Numbered from the stretch's first letter, positions 39,486-48,870 are shown. The stretch: DNA of 64,000 nucleotides from Streptococcus mutans (GCF_006739205.1 NZ_AP019720.1:1922001-1986000), one strand, 5' to 3'. Numbers and translations: made by a program. Notes: generated by a model from the sequence alone, not told the origin.

Positions 39486-41330
39486 GTGTTTAAAACTTTA
39501 AAAACTTTACTATTAGGGGAACCCTTAAAATCTGAATTAGAAGGAGATAGCCATGCATTAACAAAATTGCAAGCATTGGCTATGTTGTCAAGCGATGCTT
39601 TATCATCTATCGCTTACGGACCCGAGCAAGTTATTTTAGTTTTGATAGCTTTATCAGAAGGAGCTATTTGGTGGTCTTTGCCAATTGGCATTGGAGTACT
39701 CGTTTTATTGATTAGTTTAACAATTTCTTACAGTCAGATTATTCACGCCTACCCTAATGGCGGTGGTGCTTACATGGTATCATCAGACAATCTGTCTCCT
39801 TCTATGGGGCTCTTAGCAGGCGGGAGTCTGCTGATTGATTATATGCTGACAGTTGCCGTGTCAGTCTCATCTGGAGCAGATGCTATCACGTCAGCCTTCC
39901 CAGCATTTAAAGATAGCAATCTTGAAATTTCAATTGTTTTGGTTCTTATTTTAATGCTTATGAATCTACGCGGTCTGCGTGAATCAGCTACGGCACTTTT
40001 TGTCCCTGTTTATTTTTTCATTATATCCATTCTCTTTTTACTAATCTGTGGACTTTTCCAAATCGTTACTGGAAATCTCACTTACACCGCAACAGCTCAT
40101 ATTGGACAGCCCATATCAGGCCTGACTTTAGTCTTGCTGCTGCGTGCTTTTACTAGCGGTTCTGCTTCTTTGACCGGAGTTGAAGCCATTTCAAACGCCG
40201 TCCCTTTTTTTAAAAAACCAAAAGCAAAAAATGCGGTTAAAACGTTAACCATGATGTCTGCTATTCTCGGAGCTATGTTTATCGGAATCACTTTTCTCAA
40301 CTATTGGCTCGGTATTATCCCCAATCATAACGTAACTATCTTAGCACAAATAGCTCAGAAAGTTTTCGGCCACAGCTTCATCGGACAAGTATTCTTTTAT
40401 CTTTTCCAAATTGCAACAGCCCTTATCTTAGCAGTCGCTGCTAATACTGGATTTTCAGCTTTTCCGATTCTTTCTTATAATATGGCAAAGAACAAATACA
40501 TGCCTCATCTTTATTTGGAAAAGGGAGCTCGTCTAGGGTATTCTAATGGTATTTTAACATTAGCTATTGGTGCTATTTGCTTACTCTTTATTTTTAACGG
40601 TTCCACTGAACGTCTGATACCGCTTTATACTATCGGTGTTTTTATCCCCTTTGCATTAGCACAGACAGGAATGATCATTTATTGGAAAAACCTTAAAGAA
40701 AAAAACTTTTTCAAACAGGCTTTGGCAAATGTCGTTGGTGCCATCATTTGCTATGCTATTATTTTGATTCTCTTGATCTTCCGTCTGCATGATATTTGGC
40801 CTTTCTTCCCGATTATTGCTATTTTAATTGCCATGTTCCACAAAATAAAAAGCCACTACAATAGTGTCGCAGAGCAGCTGCGTATTACTGATAAAAATAA
40901 AGCCGTCTGCTATTCTGACAATAAAGTCCTTGTACTCGTCGGCAATATGACACAGGCTACTATTGGAGCTGTTAATTATGCACATTCCCTCAGTAAAGAT
41001 GTTATCGCTTTGCATGTCTCAACAACAGAAACACTTAGCAAAGATCATGAAGTTGAAGAAGAGTTTAAACAGTTTTTCCCAAATATCACCTTTGTCAATG
41101 TTTACTCTGATTACCGTGATATCATTAAGCCAACAGTTAATTATGTTAATGCAGCCAGTCAGAAAGCAAAAGCTCATAACAGCACTCTAACCGTACTAAT
41201 ACCACAATTCGTTCCGCGTAAGCCTTGGCAAACTCTGCTGCATAATCAAATGAATCTCCGTCTCAAATATTATCTCAGATGGAACCAAGATATCATCATT
41301 TCCAGCTATTCCTTCCATCTTAAGAAATAA
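39486..41330 (+). CDS. KimA-like APC-superfamily potassium transporter
   Basis: 614-residue membrane protein of the APC superfamily, closest by motif to KimA (formerly YdaO), a K+/H+ symporter regulated by c-di-AMP in Bacillus. The N-terminal signature AMLSSDALSSIAYGPEQVIL (32-51) and YPNGGGAYMVSSDNL (about 91-105) are diagnostic; about 12 membrane segments end near 455, followed by a soluble C-terminal domain of about 150 residues (VLVLVGNMTQATIGAVNYAH) of the nucleotide-sensing kind. GTG start with AGGAGG upstream. Potassium as substrate is inferred from the family. Confidence 0.85.
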   Translation: MFKTLKTLLLGEPLKSELEGDSHALTKLQALAMLSSDALSSIAYGPEQVILVLIALSEGAIWWSLPIGIGVLVLLISLTISYSQIIHAYPNGGGAYMVSSDNLSPSMGLLAGGSLLIDYMLTVAVSVSSGADAITSAFPAFKDSNLEISIVLVLILMLMNLRGLRESATALFVPVYFFIISILFLLICGLFQIVTGNLTYTATAHIGQPISGLTLVLLLRAFTSGSASLTGVEAISNAVPFFKKPKAKNAVKTLTMMSAILGAMFIGITFLNYWLGIIPNHNVTILAQIAQKVFGHSFIGQVFFYLFQIATALILAVAANTGFSAFPILSYNMAKNKYMPHLYLEKGARLGYSNGILTLAIGAICLLFIFNGSTERLIPLYTIGVFIPFALAQTGMIIYWKNLKEKNFFKQALANVVGAIICYAIILILLIFRLHDIWPFFPIIAILIAMFHKIKSHYNSVAEQLRITDKNKAVCYSDNKVLVLVGNMTQATIGAVNYAHSLSKDVIALHVSTTETLSKDHEVEEEFKQFFPNITFVNVYSDYRDIIKPTVNYVNAASQKAKAHNSTLTVLIPQFVPRKPWQTLLHNQMNLRLKYYLRWNQDIIISSYSFHLKK

Positions 41331-41347
41331 AAAATCTGTCAAGTAAC

Positions 41348-41376
41348 TTTACTTTACAAGAATCTTTTGATATACT
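41348..41376 (+). promoter_or_regulatory. Promoter of rpmF-rpmG
   Basis: TTTACT (41348-41353), 17-base spacer, TATACT (41371-41376). A compact hairpin GGGCT/AGCCC with an AAAA loop (41419-41432), followed by TTTAT, lies in the leader 27 bases before the rpmF ATG. It may attenuate transcription or block read-through from upstream. Confidence 0.5.
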
Positions 41377-41458
41377 ATTAAAGTTGACGCAAGTCATATT
41401 AACCCAAAAAATGAATACGGGCTAAAAAGCCCTTTATATCTTACGGAGGAAAGAAAAA

Positions 41459-41641
41459 ATGGCAGTACCTGCACGTCGCACTTCAAAAGCGAAAAAAAAC
41501 AAACGTCGCACACACTATAATTTGACAGCTCCAACTGTGAAATTTGACGAAACTACCGGGGATTACTCACGTTCTCACCGCGTATCCCTCAAAGGATACT
41601 ATAAAGGACGTAAAATCGCCAAAGCTAACGCTGCGAAATAA
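41459..41641 (+). CDS. rpmF: Ribosomal protein L32, zinc-free form
   Basis: 60-residue bL32. The N-terminus [20 protein letters not shown] is typical. The zinc-ribbon cysteines of many L32 proteins are absent: the middle reads [20 protein letters not shown] with no Cys anywhere. This is the C-minus type, which does not need zinc. GGAGG precedes the ATG. Followed after 15 bases by rpmG. Confidence 0.97.
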   Translation: MAVPARRTSKAKKNKRRTHYNLTAPTVKFDETTGDYSRSHRVSLKGYYKGRKIAKANAAK

Positions 41642-41656
41642 CAGAAGGGAGATACC

Positions 41657-41806
41657 ATGCGCGTAAATATTACACTTGAACATAAAGAATCTGGTGAACG
41701 CTTGTACCTTACTTCAAAAAACAAACGCAACACTCCAGACCGTCTTCAATTAAAAAAATACTCACCAAAATTGCGTAAACACGTGATTTTTACTGAAGTT
41801 AAATAA
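41657..41806 (+). CDS. rpmG: Ribosomal protein L33, zinc-free form
   Basis: 49-residue bL33 starting [20 protein letters not shown] and ending [10 protein letters not shown]. The CxxC pairs of the zinc-binding type are missing, making it a C-minus paralog like the neighbouring L32. AGAAGGGAG precedes the ATG. Co-transcribed with rpmF and ended by a strong terminator about 160 bases downstream. Confidence 0.95.
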   Translation: MRVNITLEHKESGERLYLTSKNKRNTPDRLQLKKYSPKLRKHVIFTEVK

Positions 41807-41847
41807 GGATTCAATACATTTCAGCACATGCTGAAGACTTTGGTTTT

Positions 41848-41973
41848 ATGCGATTTTTGAAAGATGAGCTTTCAGTATCAGTAAGATTGCAGGAAAAGTC
41901 GATTGAAGCTCTACCTTTTAGAACAAAAATTGAAATTGAAATTGAATCGGATAATCAAATAAAAACGCTCTAG
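41848..41973 (+). other. 41-codon frame after rpmG, doubtful
   Basis: A frame beginning MRFLKDELSVSVRLQEKSIE and ending in an acidic/lysine mix stops inside the terminator stem. It has no convincing ribosome binding site and is open upstream without another start, so it may be the end of a lost gene or chance. No domain recognised. Confidence 0.2.
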
Positions 41974-42002
41974 TCAACCATAAAAACTAGAGCGTCTTTT
42001 AT
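41965..42002 (+). terminator. Terminator after rpmF-rpmG
   Basis: Perfect nine-base stem ACGCTCTAG/CTAGAGCGT (41965-41973 with 41987-41995) followed by CTTTTATT. Strong Rho-independent terminator. Confidence 0.85.
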
Positions 42003-42079
42003 TGATTAAAAATCAAAAAATTGGCACAACACAATACTTCCACAATAAATCATAAATTTAAATAAAAATTGATAGAGAT

Positions 42080-42628
42080 TTACTTATAAAAATCCTTCAT
42101 TAAATTATTTAAGTCAATTTTTAAAACAATCTGCCTATTTTGAGTTAATTGACATTTTCTCTCATGGATTAGTTTTTCTAATATCTTTTCTCCTGATGCT
42201 CCGCCAACATGAAACTTTCTTTCGGAAAAATCTAAACATAATTTTATATTGGGACTCAGTTGACATCCCAGCCATTGCTGCATAGCATTAATCCCTGCTT
42301 GCGTCAAAGAGCAGTTGATAGAAGATTCTTGTTTCATTAATTTATTTGAATAAACTACTCAAATATTGTAACCCCTACTTTTCCTGCTAAATGGCAAACA
42401 TGTCCGTGATTTGCCAAGCTTAATTGCTTGAGGATACCTAGACAGTTTTTCAATGACTAGTCTTCCTTGCTCTTTGATGGGGGCATTATTATTTAATTCA
42501 TAATAAATTCGTCCGTAAAAGTTAAATAAGACTATTTCAGGACTAGCTTTTAAAAAAACAATCTCACTTTGAGTGAGAAAACGATTAGCTGATAAAACTG
42601 AGATAATTTGTGACGTTGATATAGTCAT
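42080..42628 (-). pseudogene. Hypothetical gene split by an in-frame TGA
   Basis: One continuous 183-codon frame with a single TGA at 42359-42361. The first 89 residues read MTISTSQIISVLSANRFLTQ onward; after the stop the same frame continues through seven codons to a Met at 42337 and a further 84 residues (ESSINCSLTQAGINAMQQWL). The junction without a shift suggests a nonsense mutation in one gene rather than two genes. No domain recognised. It lies 25 bases after the broken regulator gene and may be its operon partner. Confidence 0.5.
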
Positions 42629-42653
42629 TCACCACTTTTTAATGACTAAAACC

Positions 42654-43751
42654 TCAATTTTTAAAGAAATGGTAGAAATTTGGCATAAGTTGTGTAATGA
42701 GCTGTGTTGGCTCATAAAGAACGAATTTTTTAGCTTTTGTTGTTGTTAATAAATTAGCCTCCTTTAAAATTTGCAGATGTCTGGATACACTGGAATTACT
42801 CATCACTAAAATTTAAGCCAAAGATTGTGTTGTACTTGGTTTATCAATAACATAATTCATAATTTGTAAACGAACAGGGTCACTTAAAGCTTTAAAAATG
42901 GTAATCAAATTTTCCGGTGTAGCGTTATAGTAACTTGGCTGCTCTGTAATATCATAGGTAACAGCAATTCCTTGGTTGAAAGATTCAACAAACAGATGAG
43001 GCCAAATAAAATAACTTGGTAATAACATAATAGAATCACTATCCTTTAACTGAATATCTTTATTAAACGGCTTAATAATGACTAGTCTGTCCTTTCGCCA
43101 ATGAATGCGGTCAATTTGCAGATGGTTAAACATCGCTTTAAAACCACTTTCCCTTAAAAAGGAAGCTTGATGCTGGATTTCTGTTAAAAGTTTTCGTTGA
43201 ATATCTTTGCTTTTCCAAGTTTCATCAAATATTTCTTGTCGGTACCAATCAACAAAAGAAAAAAGATGTTGATAAACACTAGAGGCATCCTTCCTCAAGT
43301 CACTAAGTAACTGATTATCCTTATTCAAAGAAAAATTCTTCCATTCTAATCCCCTTGCTAATGTCGGAATAAAGGAATTTTCTCGATCACTTATCACTTT
43401 TTCCAGATGCTCAATTAACTGAGCAGTAGATAACTCATCAAGAAATTTCTTTAGATTTTGTATCTCTTCTTCAATCGTTGTCGCATGATAACGAAAATCG
43501 CAAAGCAAAATAGGAGAAACACCAAGTTCATAAAAGAGTTGAAAGTAATGAAGATTTTCATAAAATTCCTTAGTAAGTTTATTTTGTATCCTAATCACCC
43601 AGTCAATATTAGTTCCATGATGACGTGGATTTAATAAGACATGTAAACTTCTAAACAGTTCATTTAAAGGAGAATATACAAATTGTATTCTTTGTGTCAA
43701 CGTTTCATCTGTTTTCAGAGCATAATTGCTAAATTGAATGGTAATCGCCAA
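42654..43751 (-). pseudogene. ArsR-type HTH regulator interrupted by TAA in the HTH
   Basis: The frame from 43751 encodes 312 residues and stops at TAA 42813-42815. The same frame then continues 52 codons to TGA at 42654. The joined C-terminus is a winged HTH of the ArsR type: LSDPVRLQIMNYVIDKPSTT, QSLA-stop-ILVMSNSSVS, RHLQILKEANLLTT. The TAA replaces what is most likely a glutamine (CAA) just before the recognition helix, so the product cannot bind DNA normally. The long N-terminal domain (about 250 residues) is unrecognised. Divergent from the MFS exporter it probably controlled. Confidence 0.75.
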
Positions 43752-43845
43752 ATGTTATCCCTCCAAACGATTCGATATTTTTAAGATTGATTGATTATTG
43801 ATTTCCTTCATTGTATCATAATCTGAGATGAAAGAAGGGATAAAA

Positions 43846-45207
43846 ATGACGAAACGTTTACAAGATTTTTTTATAACAGTTATCGCAGGTATGGGAATGT
43901 TATTATCCACCCTTGATACAGGTATTATCAATGTTGCATTATCCTTTTTGAGGGGACAATTTCAAACCACAACTAACATTGCCTCTTTTACAATAACTGG
44001 ATATACTTTAGCATTAGCCATCTCTATCTTACCTTTAGGAGTATTAAGCGATAAATTTGGAAAGTTAAAGATTTCCTACTTAGGATTTGTACTTTTTGGA
44101 CTGAGCTCCTTATTTTGTGGATTTGCTAATAGTATTGGCTGGCTCATTACTGGCCGGATTATTCAAGGAATGGGAGCGGCGGCTTTGCAAGCTACTTCAG
44201 CAGCTCTGATTACCACTTTAGTTTCCGAAGACCGCAAAAACAGTGCTATTAGTATTTTAGGAGTTATGATTGGCTTAGGACCTGTCCTCGGTCCTTCCTT
44301 AGGAGGCATACTACTTTCTTTAAATCTCTGGCGCTTTATTTTCTGGATTAATGTTCCCTTTGCTCTTATTGTCATCATTTGTAATCACTATCTCCTTACT
44401 AAAGTCTCCGAACAAACTAGTGAGTGGACATTAGATTCTCTTGGAACAGTTCTCAATGCTTCTATGTTGGTTTGTCTTCTCTTAGGACTATCCTTACTCA
44501 GTAAGCCTCACCTATTAGGTATCAGTCTTATTTTGATCATCATTAGTTTCTTGATCGGGATTTGGTTTTACCGTCTTGAATGCAGCAAAGAGAGTGCTCT
44601 TGTCAATGTCAAGGGGCTGAGCGAGAATCCTCGAGTACTTTCTTATCTTTTTCAAACGGTCGCTTTTGGTTTTGCCTCTGCAATGATATTCTTACTTCCA
44701 CCCTTCATTTTTGAACAATTATATCATTTAGGAGTGGGGCAGACAGGCTTTCTTGTACTAGGAGCACCTGCAGGTCTGGTTCTTTTTTCAAGAATATCTG
44801 GTAAAATCAATGATGGCAGTAAAAATAAATCATTTAGCCATATTGGTTTGGGTATCATTATTTTATCCTTAATTTTCCTCCTACTTCTCACGCCTAGCTG
44901 GCCCTATTTATTCTTAACTTTAGGATTATTTATTTATGGTATTGGCGGAGGATACTTTCAGCCCGCTAATATGGCTAGTATTATGCTAGCTAGTCCTATG
45001 AAAATGCAAGGTAGCACAGGAGCATTGCAACGAATGGTACAAAACATTGCTATTTCAGCTGGTTCAGCCATTGGATCAACTTGCTTAAACCTTTGGTCAA
45101 ATAATCTATTATTGGCTACCCGAATTGGCTGGGGAATTACAATCGTTCTAGTTATTCTCAGTTTAAAAGAACTAACACCATTTAAAATGACTAATAAAAC
45201 AAAATAA
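43846..45207 (+). CDS. MFS multidrug-type exporter, DHA2 family
   Basis: 453-residue transporter with about 14 membrane segments. Motif A-like GVLSDKFGKLKI (about 66) and the antiporter motif C GVMIGLGPVLGPSLGG (about 142-157) mark a drug/H+ antiporter. An upstream in-frame ATG at 43828 exists, but AAGGG before the ATG at 43846 is better placed. Divergent from the broken ArsR-type regulator; if that was a repressor, expression may now be constitutive (inference). Substrate unknown. Confidence 0.88.
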   Translation: MTKRLQDFFITVIAGMGMLLSTLDTGIINVALSFLRGQFQTTTNIASFTITGYTLALAISILPLGVLSDKFGKLKISYLGFVLFGLSSLFCGFANSIGWLITGRIIQGMGAAALQATSAALITTLVSEDRKNSAISILGVMIGLGPVLGPSLGGILLSLNLWRFIFWINVPFALIVIICNHYLLTKVSEQTSEWTLDSLGTVLNASMLVCLLLGLSLLSKPHLLGISLILIIISFLIGIWFYRLECSKESALVNVKGLSENPRVLSYLFQTVAFGFASAMIFLLPPFIFEQLYHLGVGQTGFLVLGAPAGLVLFSRISGKINDGSKNKSFSHIGLGIIILSLIFLLLLTPSWPYLFLTLGLFIYGIGGGYFQPANMASIMLASPMKMQGSTGALQRMVQNIAISAGSAIGSTCLNLWSNNLLLATRIGWGITIVLVILSLKELTPFKMTNKTK

Positions 45208-45247
45208 AAAGGACTTCAGCTGAATTTATGCTGAAATCCTTTTTTAA
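45206..45247 (+). terminator. Terminator after the MFS exporter
   Basis: Stem GGACTTCAGC/GCTGAAATCC (45211-45220 with 45230-45239, one mismatch), flanked by AAAAA and TTTTTT, so it could work in both directions. Confidence 0.8.
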
Positions 45248-45336
45248 AATTATTCTTTTTCAATGATACTTTTATACGATCTAAAAGATTATCTAAAAGT
45301 GTTTCTGACATATCTTCTTTTCACTAATCATTATTT

Positions 45337-45749
45337 CAATCCTTTAAATCTATCCAATTTGATTTGCTTAATCTCAATTCCTTTATTCTCAACAAGAAAC
45401 TTTTTCATCGCCTCAACATCATTAGGCTGACCAGCCAAAAGATAGGTGGCTTTGTTGCCATATCTATCTATTGCTTTCTTCAACTTTTCTTTACTTTGGG
45501 AAAGGCTATTGCTTCTATCATAGTTCAGTTTACCGTTTTTTTTTAAGCTATTTGAGACAATTCTTTATCAAAAACCAAGACACCTTTGTCCAAGTGGCTG
45601 AGAACAATGGAACGTTTACCAGCCCACTCTTTGACAATAGGCTGCATGGCTGCAATACCGACAAATGAAGGAACTTCGAAGGCAATCTTTTTTTGATTGT
45701 TAAATAAGGTGCCATACGATGACATACAATAAAAAATTAAGAAACTCAT
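45337..45749 (-). pseudogene. Frameshifted remnant gene, unknown family
   Basis: Two frames on the minus strand appear to belong to one protein. The first (to TAA at 45543) contains FEVPSFVGIAAMQPIVKEWA and VLVFDKELSQIA. The second, shifted at the run of nine A bases at 45534-45542, reads NGKLNYDRSNSLSQSKEKLK, YGNKATYLLAGQPNDVEAMK and ends LDRFKGLK. No upstream start with a ribosome binding site is evident, so the 5' end is also lost. I do not recognise the family. Confidence 0.5.
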
Positions 45750-45864
45750 GGAATATTAAAAAGAGTTAGATTTTCCCATTAATTGATAACAGTCTAACGC
45801 TTGGTGTATTCACCGTTTTCTAATAAACGCTTTATTGACGATTTATAAATATATAAGTTTTAAG

Positions 45865-45900
45865 GCGAAAAAACGAACAGAGTATGAAACCTGCTCGTTT
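45865..45900 (-). terminator. Terminator after gbpA
   Basis: Eight-base stem (45873-45880 with 45891-45898, one G-T pair) followed on the minus strand by TTTTTTC, 26 bases downstream of the gbpA stop. Confidence 0.75.
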
Positions 45901-45923
45901 TTGTATGCCATTGGGATTTACGA

Positions 45924-47618
45924 CTAGTTACTATTAATAACCTCACCGCTGTCTTTGTCAAAAGTATATTCTTTACCATCGATAGTGATGGTTTGTCCTT
46001 TAATTTGACGGCCCTTTGTCTTTTCATCTTGGCTAAAGTAGTAGCGCTTACCGTCGATAGTTTGCCAGCCTGATACACGTTTGCCATCGCTTCCATAATA
46101 ATACCAAATATTACTGTAGTCGTATTTTCTGACAAATCTATTCGTTACGAATTGACCTTGAGTATCAAAAAAGTAACCATCACCATCAATCTCTGCAAAA
46201 CCGTCATCAGGCACAGAACCACCAATTTGACTATACTCTGACTTTGCTTTTATGCTGTGATCATCCTTAAAGTAATAAGTTTTACCATCAATAATCTGCC
46301 AACCAGTTAGATCTTTGCGGCTGCCGTCCGCTCCAAAATAATAAGTTTTAGGGAAACGAGCCTCAACTGTACTGATACGCTCGGCAGGTGTTGTGCCAAA
46401 ACGATTCTTAACAACTTGTCCACTGTCTTCATCTAAATAATAGACCTTGCCATCACGCTCAGCAATGTCGCCTTTAACCTGAATACCACTGGAAGGTTCG
46501 AAATAGTAATCCATACCATCGATCTTTTGCCAGTCGGTCACGCCGATACCATCGGCTCCCATATAGAACCAGTCTGTCGTAGAGACGTATCCTGCAAAGT
46601 TGTAGAAATAATACTTTGCATTGACAAAACGATTAGTCCAAGCTTCACCGGTGTCAGGATCTAGGAAAGATTTCTTGCCATACTTCTGGCTAATTAGATT
46701 ATAATTGCCATCTGTACTAATTAGCTTTCCTTTGACTTGAACACCATTAGTGTCAAAATAGTATTTTTTGCCGCCAATAGTTCTCCAGCCGATAGCAGCC
46801 TTTCCATCTTCTCCAAGATAGAACCAGCCTTCATGTTTAATATTTTCATAATGGAGGGGATCTGCATAACTAGAATAGACAAAACGATCCTTCCAGAGTT
46901 CACCACTATCAGGATCAAAGTAGTAAATCTTATTGACTTCCAAAACTGAAGGTGAATCACTTATGAAAACAGGATGATAAATGATTTGATCCCCTGTCTC
47001 CACATGAATTTCTCCTTTGACCTGACTACCATCTTGGTTGAAATAGAGCTGCTTTCCATCAATTGTCTGCCAACCAGTTGCCAGCTGTCCATCGGCCTTT
47101 TTGTAGTACCATTTACCATCTTTTTCAAAGAAACTATTGGTCGGGGCAGCGTTATTATTTTCTGCAGCAGTCGCTGGCTCGGTTTTAGCCGTTTCCTGCT
47201 GGGCAGCATTTTCTGATGGAGCATTTTGCACTGACTGAGCTTCTCCAGAAACGGCTGTCGCTTTTTCTGCTGGATGGTGCTCTCCAGAGTTTGTTTGGTT
47301 TGTTACTGCTTCAGTTTGGCTGGCTCTGCCTCCATCGGATACTTCAGCTGCCTCTGCTGTTTCAGAACTTTTAACAGCGTTAGCACTGTTATTTTCTACA
47401 GATGAATCAGCTGCTGGAGCTTCTGTAATTGGTTGTTCTGAGCTTTCCTGTACAGTTGCTGTCAGTCTTGGCTTACTGTCAGTACCGCCGCCGGATTGTT
47501 CCTCAGCCTGAGTCAAGTGAGCTCCTGACAATATCGCAGCTAGAGCTAGACTAGTCACGGCAATCGCCACCCACTGCTTTTTAACCTTGTGCAGTTTAAA
47601 ACGTGTCTTTTCTTTCAT
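45924..47618 (-). CDS. gbpA: Glucan-binding protein A (GbpA)
   Basis: Secreted glucan-binding lectin of about 564 residues that binds glucosyltransferase-made glucans and shapes biofilm. A basic start (MKEKTRFKLHKVKKQW) and hydrophobic core (AIAVTSLALAAILSGAHL) form the signal peptide, cleaved near residue 40. A Ser/Thr/Glu-rich variable region runs to about 160. The rest is an array of choline-binding-like YG/A repeats, e.g. GWQTIDGKQLYFNQDGSQVK, as in the glucan-binding domain of streptococcal glucosyltransferases. Two adjacent ATGs follow AGGAGG; the second is better spaced. No LPXTG anchor. Confidence 0.95.
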   Translation of the reverse strand: MKEKTRFKLHKVKKQWVAIAVTSLALAAILSGAHLTQAEEQSGGGTDSKPRLTATVQESSEQPITEAPAADSSVENNSANAVKSSETAEAAEVSDGGRASQTEAVTNQTNSGEHHPAEKATAVSGEAQSVQNAPSENAAQQETAKTEPATAAENNNAAPTNSFFEKDGKWYYKKADGQLATGWQTIDGKQLYFNQDGSQVKGEIHVETGDQIIYHPVFISDSPSVLEVNKIYYFDPDSGELWKDRFVYSSYADPLHYENIKHEGWFYLGEDGKAAIGWRTIGGKKYYFDTNGVQVKGKLISTDGNYNLISQKYGKKSFLDPDTGEAWTNRFVNAKYYFYNFAGYVSTTDWFYMGADGIGVTDWQKIDGMDYYFEPSSGIQVKGDIAERDGKVYYLDEDSGQVVKNRFGTTPAERISTVEARFPKTYYFGADGSRKDLTGWQIIDGKTYYFKDDHSIKAKSEYSQIGGSVPDDGFAEIDGDGYFFDTQGQFVTNRFVRKYDYSNIWYYYGSDGKRVSGWQTIDGKRYYFSQDEKTKGRQIKGQTITIDGKEYTFDKDSGEVINSN

Positions 47619-47660
47619 CATTTTACCTCCTTAAAAAATAGTAATCAACATGACACTTCC

Positions 47661-47688
47661 ACTATAACATTTTTAAAATTAATGTAAA
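47661..47688 (-). promoter_or_regulatory. gbpA promoter
   Basis: Minus strand TTTACA (47683-47688), 16-base spacer, TATAGT (47661-47666), about 42 bases before the start. Confidence 0.6.
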
Positions 47689-47782
47689 TACTAAACTAAA
47701 GATAGTTTTTAATACCTACAATATTTCAACTTATAGCCGGATTGCCGCAAAAGCATGATGCATCTATTCCTAAATTAATAAA

Positions 47783-48319
47783 CTAACAGTCTTTTTTTAC
47801 TTCTATTACTCGCAAATTGTCAAAATTGAAGCCATTATCTTTTACAATGAACCCTCTCTTTTTCAATTCTTTTAATAGAGTTATCATAAAAAAACCATGA
47901 GTGATAAGGATAGCATTTTCGCCCTTATAAATTAAATCATCACAAAACTTTTCTGCTCTTTCCTTGCTGGCTTTGATTCCTTCTTGTTTACTAGAATTAA
48001 AGAGCCACTGCAATCTACCTAGAATATTCCAAAAGATCAAGGGCAGCTTTATCTTAGAAGAAAAGGCTGCTTTTAAAGGAACTTCATTGAGCCTTTTATC
48101 TATCTGATAAGACTGCAAGGGAAACAGTTGCTGAGCTGTTTGCTTGGTTCGGATAAGTTCACTGGTATATATATTAGAGACGGGCAACTCTAAGGAACCT
48201 TGAAAAGCAACAATATCTGCTCCATCATATTTTTTACAGGCTTGATTAAATTCATCCGAAGTACACTTTTTAGGCCACCGCATATTAACTTTTGCATGGC
48301 GAATGATATAGAATTTCAT
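47783..48319 (-). CDS. Histidine phosphatase superfamily protein
   Basis: 178-residue protein of the phosphoglycerate-mutase-like branch. The catalytic RHA motif is at residues 7-9 (IIRHAKVNMR) and the second histidine in AILITHGFFMITLL near 139. A conserved SELIRTKQTAQQLFP block lies about 53-67. The usual RHG is RHA here, as in the SixA-like and other small members. Substrate unknown. It stands alone between gbpA and the merR-type gene, both on the minus strand. Confidence 0.8.
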   Translation of the reverse strand: MKFYIIRHAKVNMRWPKKCTSDEFNQACKKYDGADIVAFQGSLELPVSNIYTSELIRTKQTAQQLFPLQSYQIDKRLNEVPLKAAFSSKIKLPLIFWNILGRLQWLFNSSKQEGIKASKERAEKFCDDLIYKGENAILITHGFFMITLLKELKKRGFIVKDNGFNFDNLRVIEVKKDC

Positions 48320-48417
48320 AGCATTATATCCTTACACTTTATTTGCGATGTATTATAACATACAAACTTTTTAAACTGCGATGTATTGAAAACTTATGAA
48401 CTCAAACCGATTATGTA

Positions 48418-48792
48418 TCAATTTAAGTCTTTTTTCAAAGTTAACTTCTCTTGATAAAAATGTATCTTTTCAATTAATTTTTCTCTGTTGTCCAATAAAT
48501 CAGCAATATTATTGTCTAAAACCTGCAAATGATGCTCTAAAAGGATTAGTCTCTCCAAATAAGTACTTTCCCCTTTTTCTCGAAGATCTGAATAATGTTT
48601 TATTTCTTTTATGGGCATACCAACAGCTTTCAAGCGTAAGATGAAGAGCAGCCATTGATAATCACTTTCATTGTAATACCTCCTATTGCTGCCATCTCTT
48701 TGCGGTCTCAATAAGCCTTCATTTTCATAGTACCTCAGAGTATGAACGCTAAGACGCGTTAATTTTGAAAATTTTCCAATGGAATAATGCAT
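48418..48792 (-). CDS. MerR-family regulator (AdhR/NmlR-like)
   Basis: 124-residue MerR regulator: N-terminal winged HTH YSIGKFSKLTRLSVHTLRYY and NRRYYNESDYQWL, then a coiled-coil dimer helix (about 75-115). There is no cysteine in the sequence, so it is not a classic thiol switch. Divergent from the SDR gene; the 19-base spacer promoter between them is the expected target and it should activate that gene by DNA twisting. Confidence 0.85.
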   Translation of the reverse strand: MHYSIGKFSKLTRLSVHTLRYYENEGLLRPQRDGSNRRYYNESDYQWLLFILRLKAVGMPIKEIKHYSDLREKGESTYLERLILLEHHLQVLDNNIADLLDNREKLIEKIHFYQEKLTLKKDLN

Positions 48793-48808
48793 AATTTCTC
48801 CTTTAAGC

Positions 48809-48839
48809 TTGACCTCTAGTTCGCTCTAGATGTTATAGT
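48809..48839 (+). promoter_or_regulatory. MerR-type promoter with 19-base spacer
   Basis: TTGACC (48809-48814) and TATAGT (48834-48839) are 19 bases apart, two more than optimal. The spacer holds the inverted repeat TCTAG-N6-CTAGA (48815-48819 and 48826-48830). An overlong spacer with a central dyad is the signature of MerR-activated promoters. It drives the SDR gene. Confidence 0.85.
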
Positions 48840-48870
48840 CATTATATCTTAAAAGGAGGTATTTGAACAT

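Noticed and set aside
41419..41432. GGGCT/AGCCC hairpin before rpmF as a riboswitch
   Set aside because: Only a five-base stem with a short T tract; better read as a weak terminator or leader hairpin.
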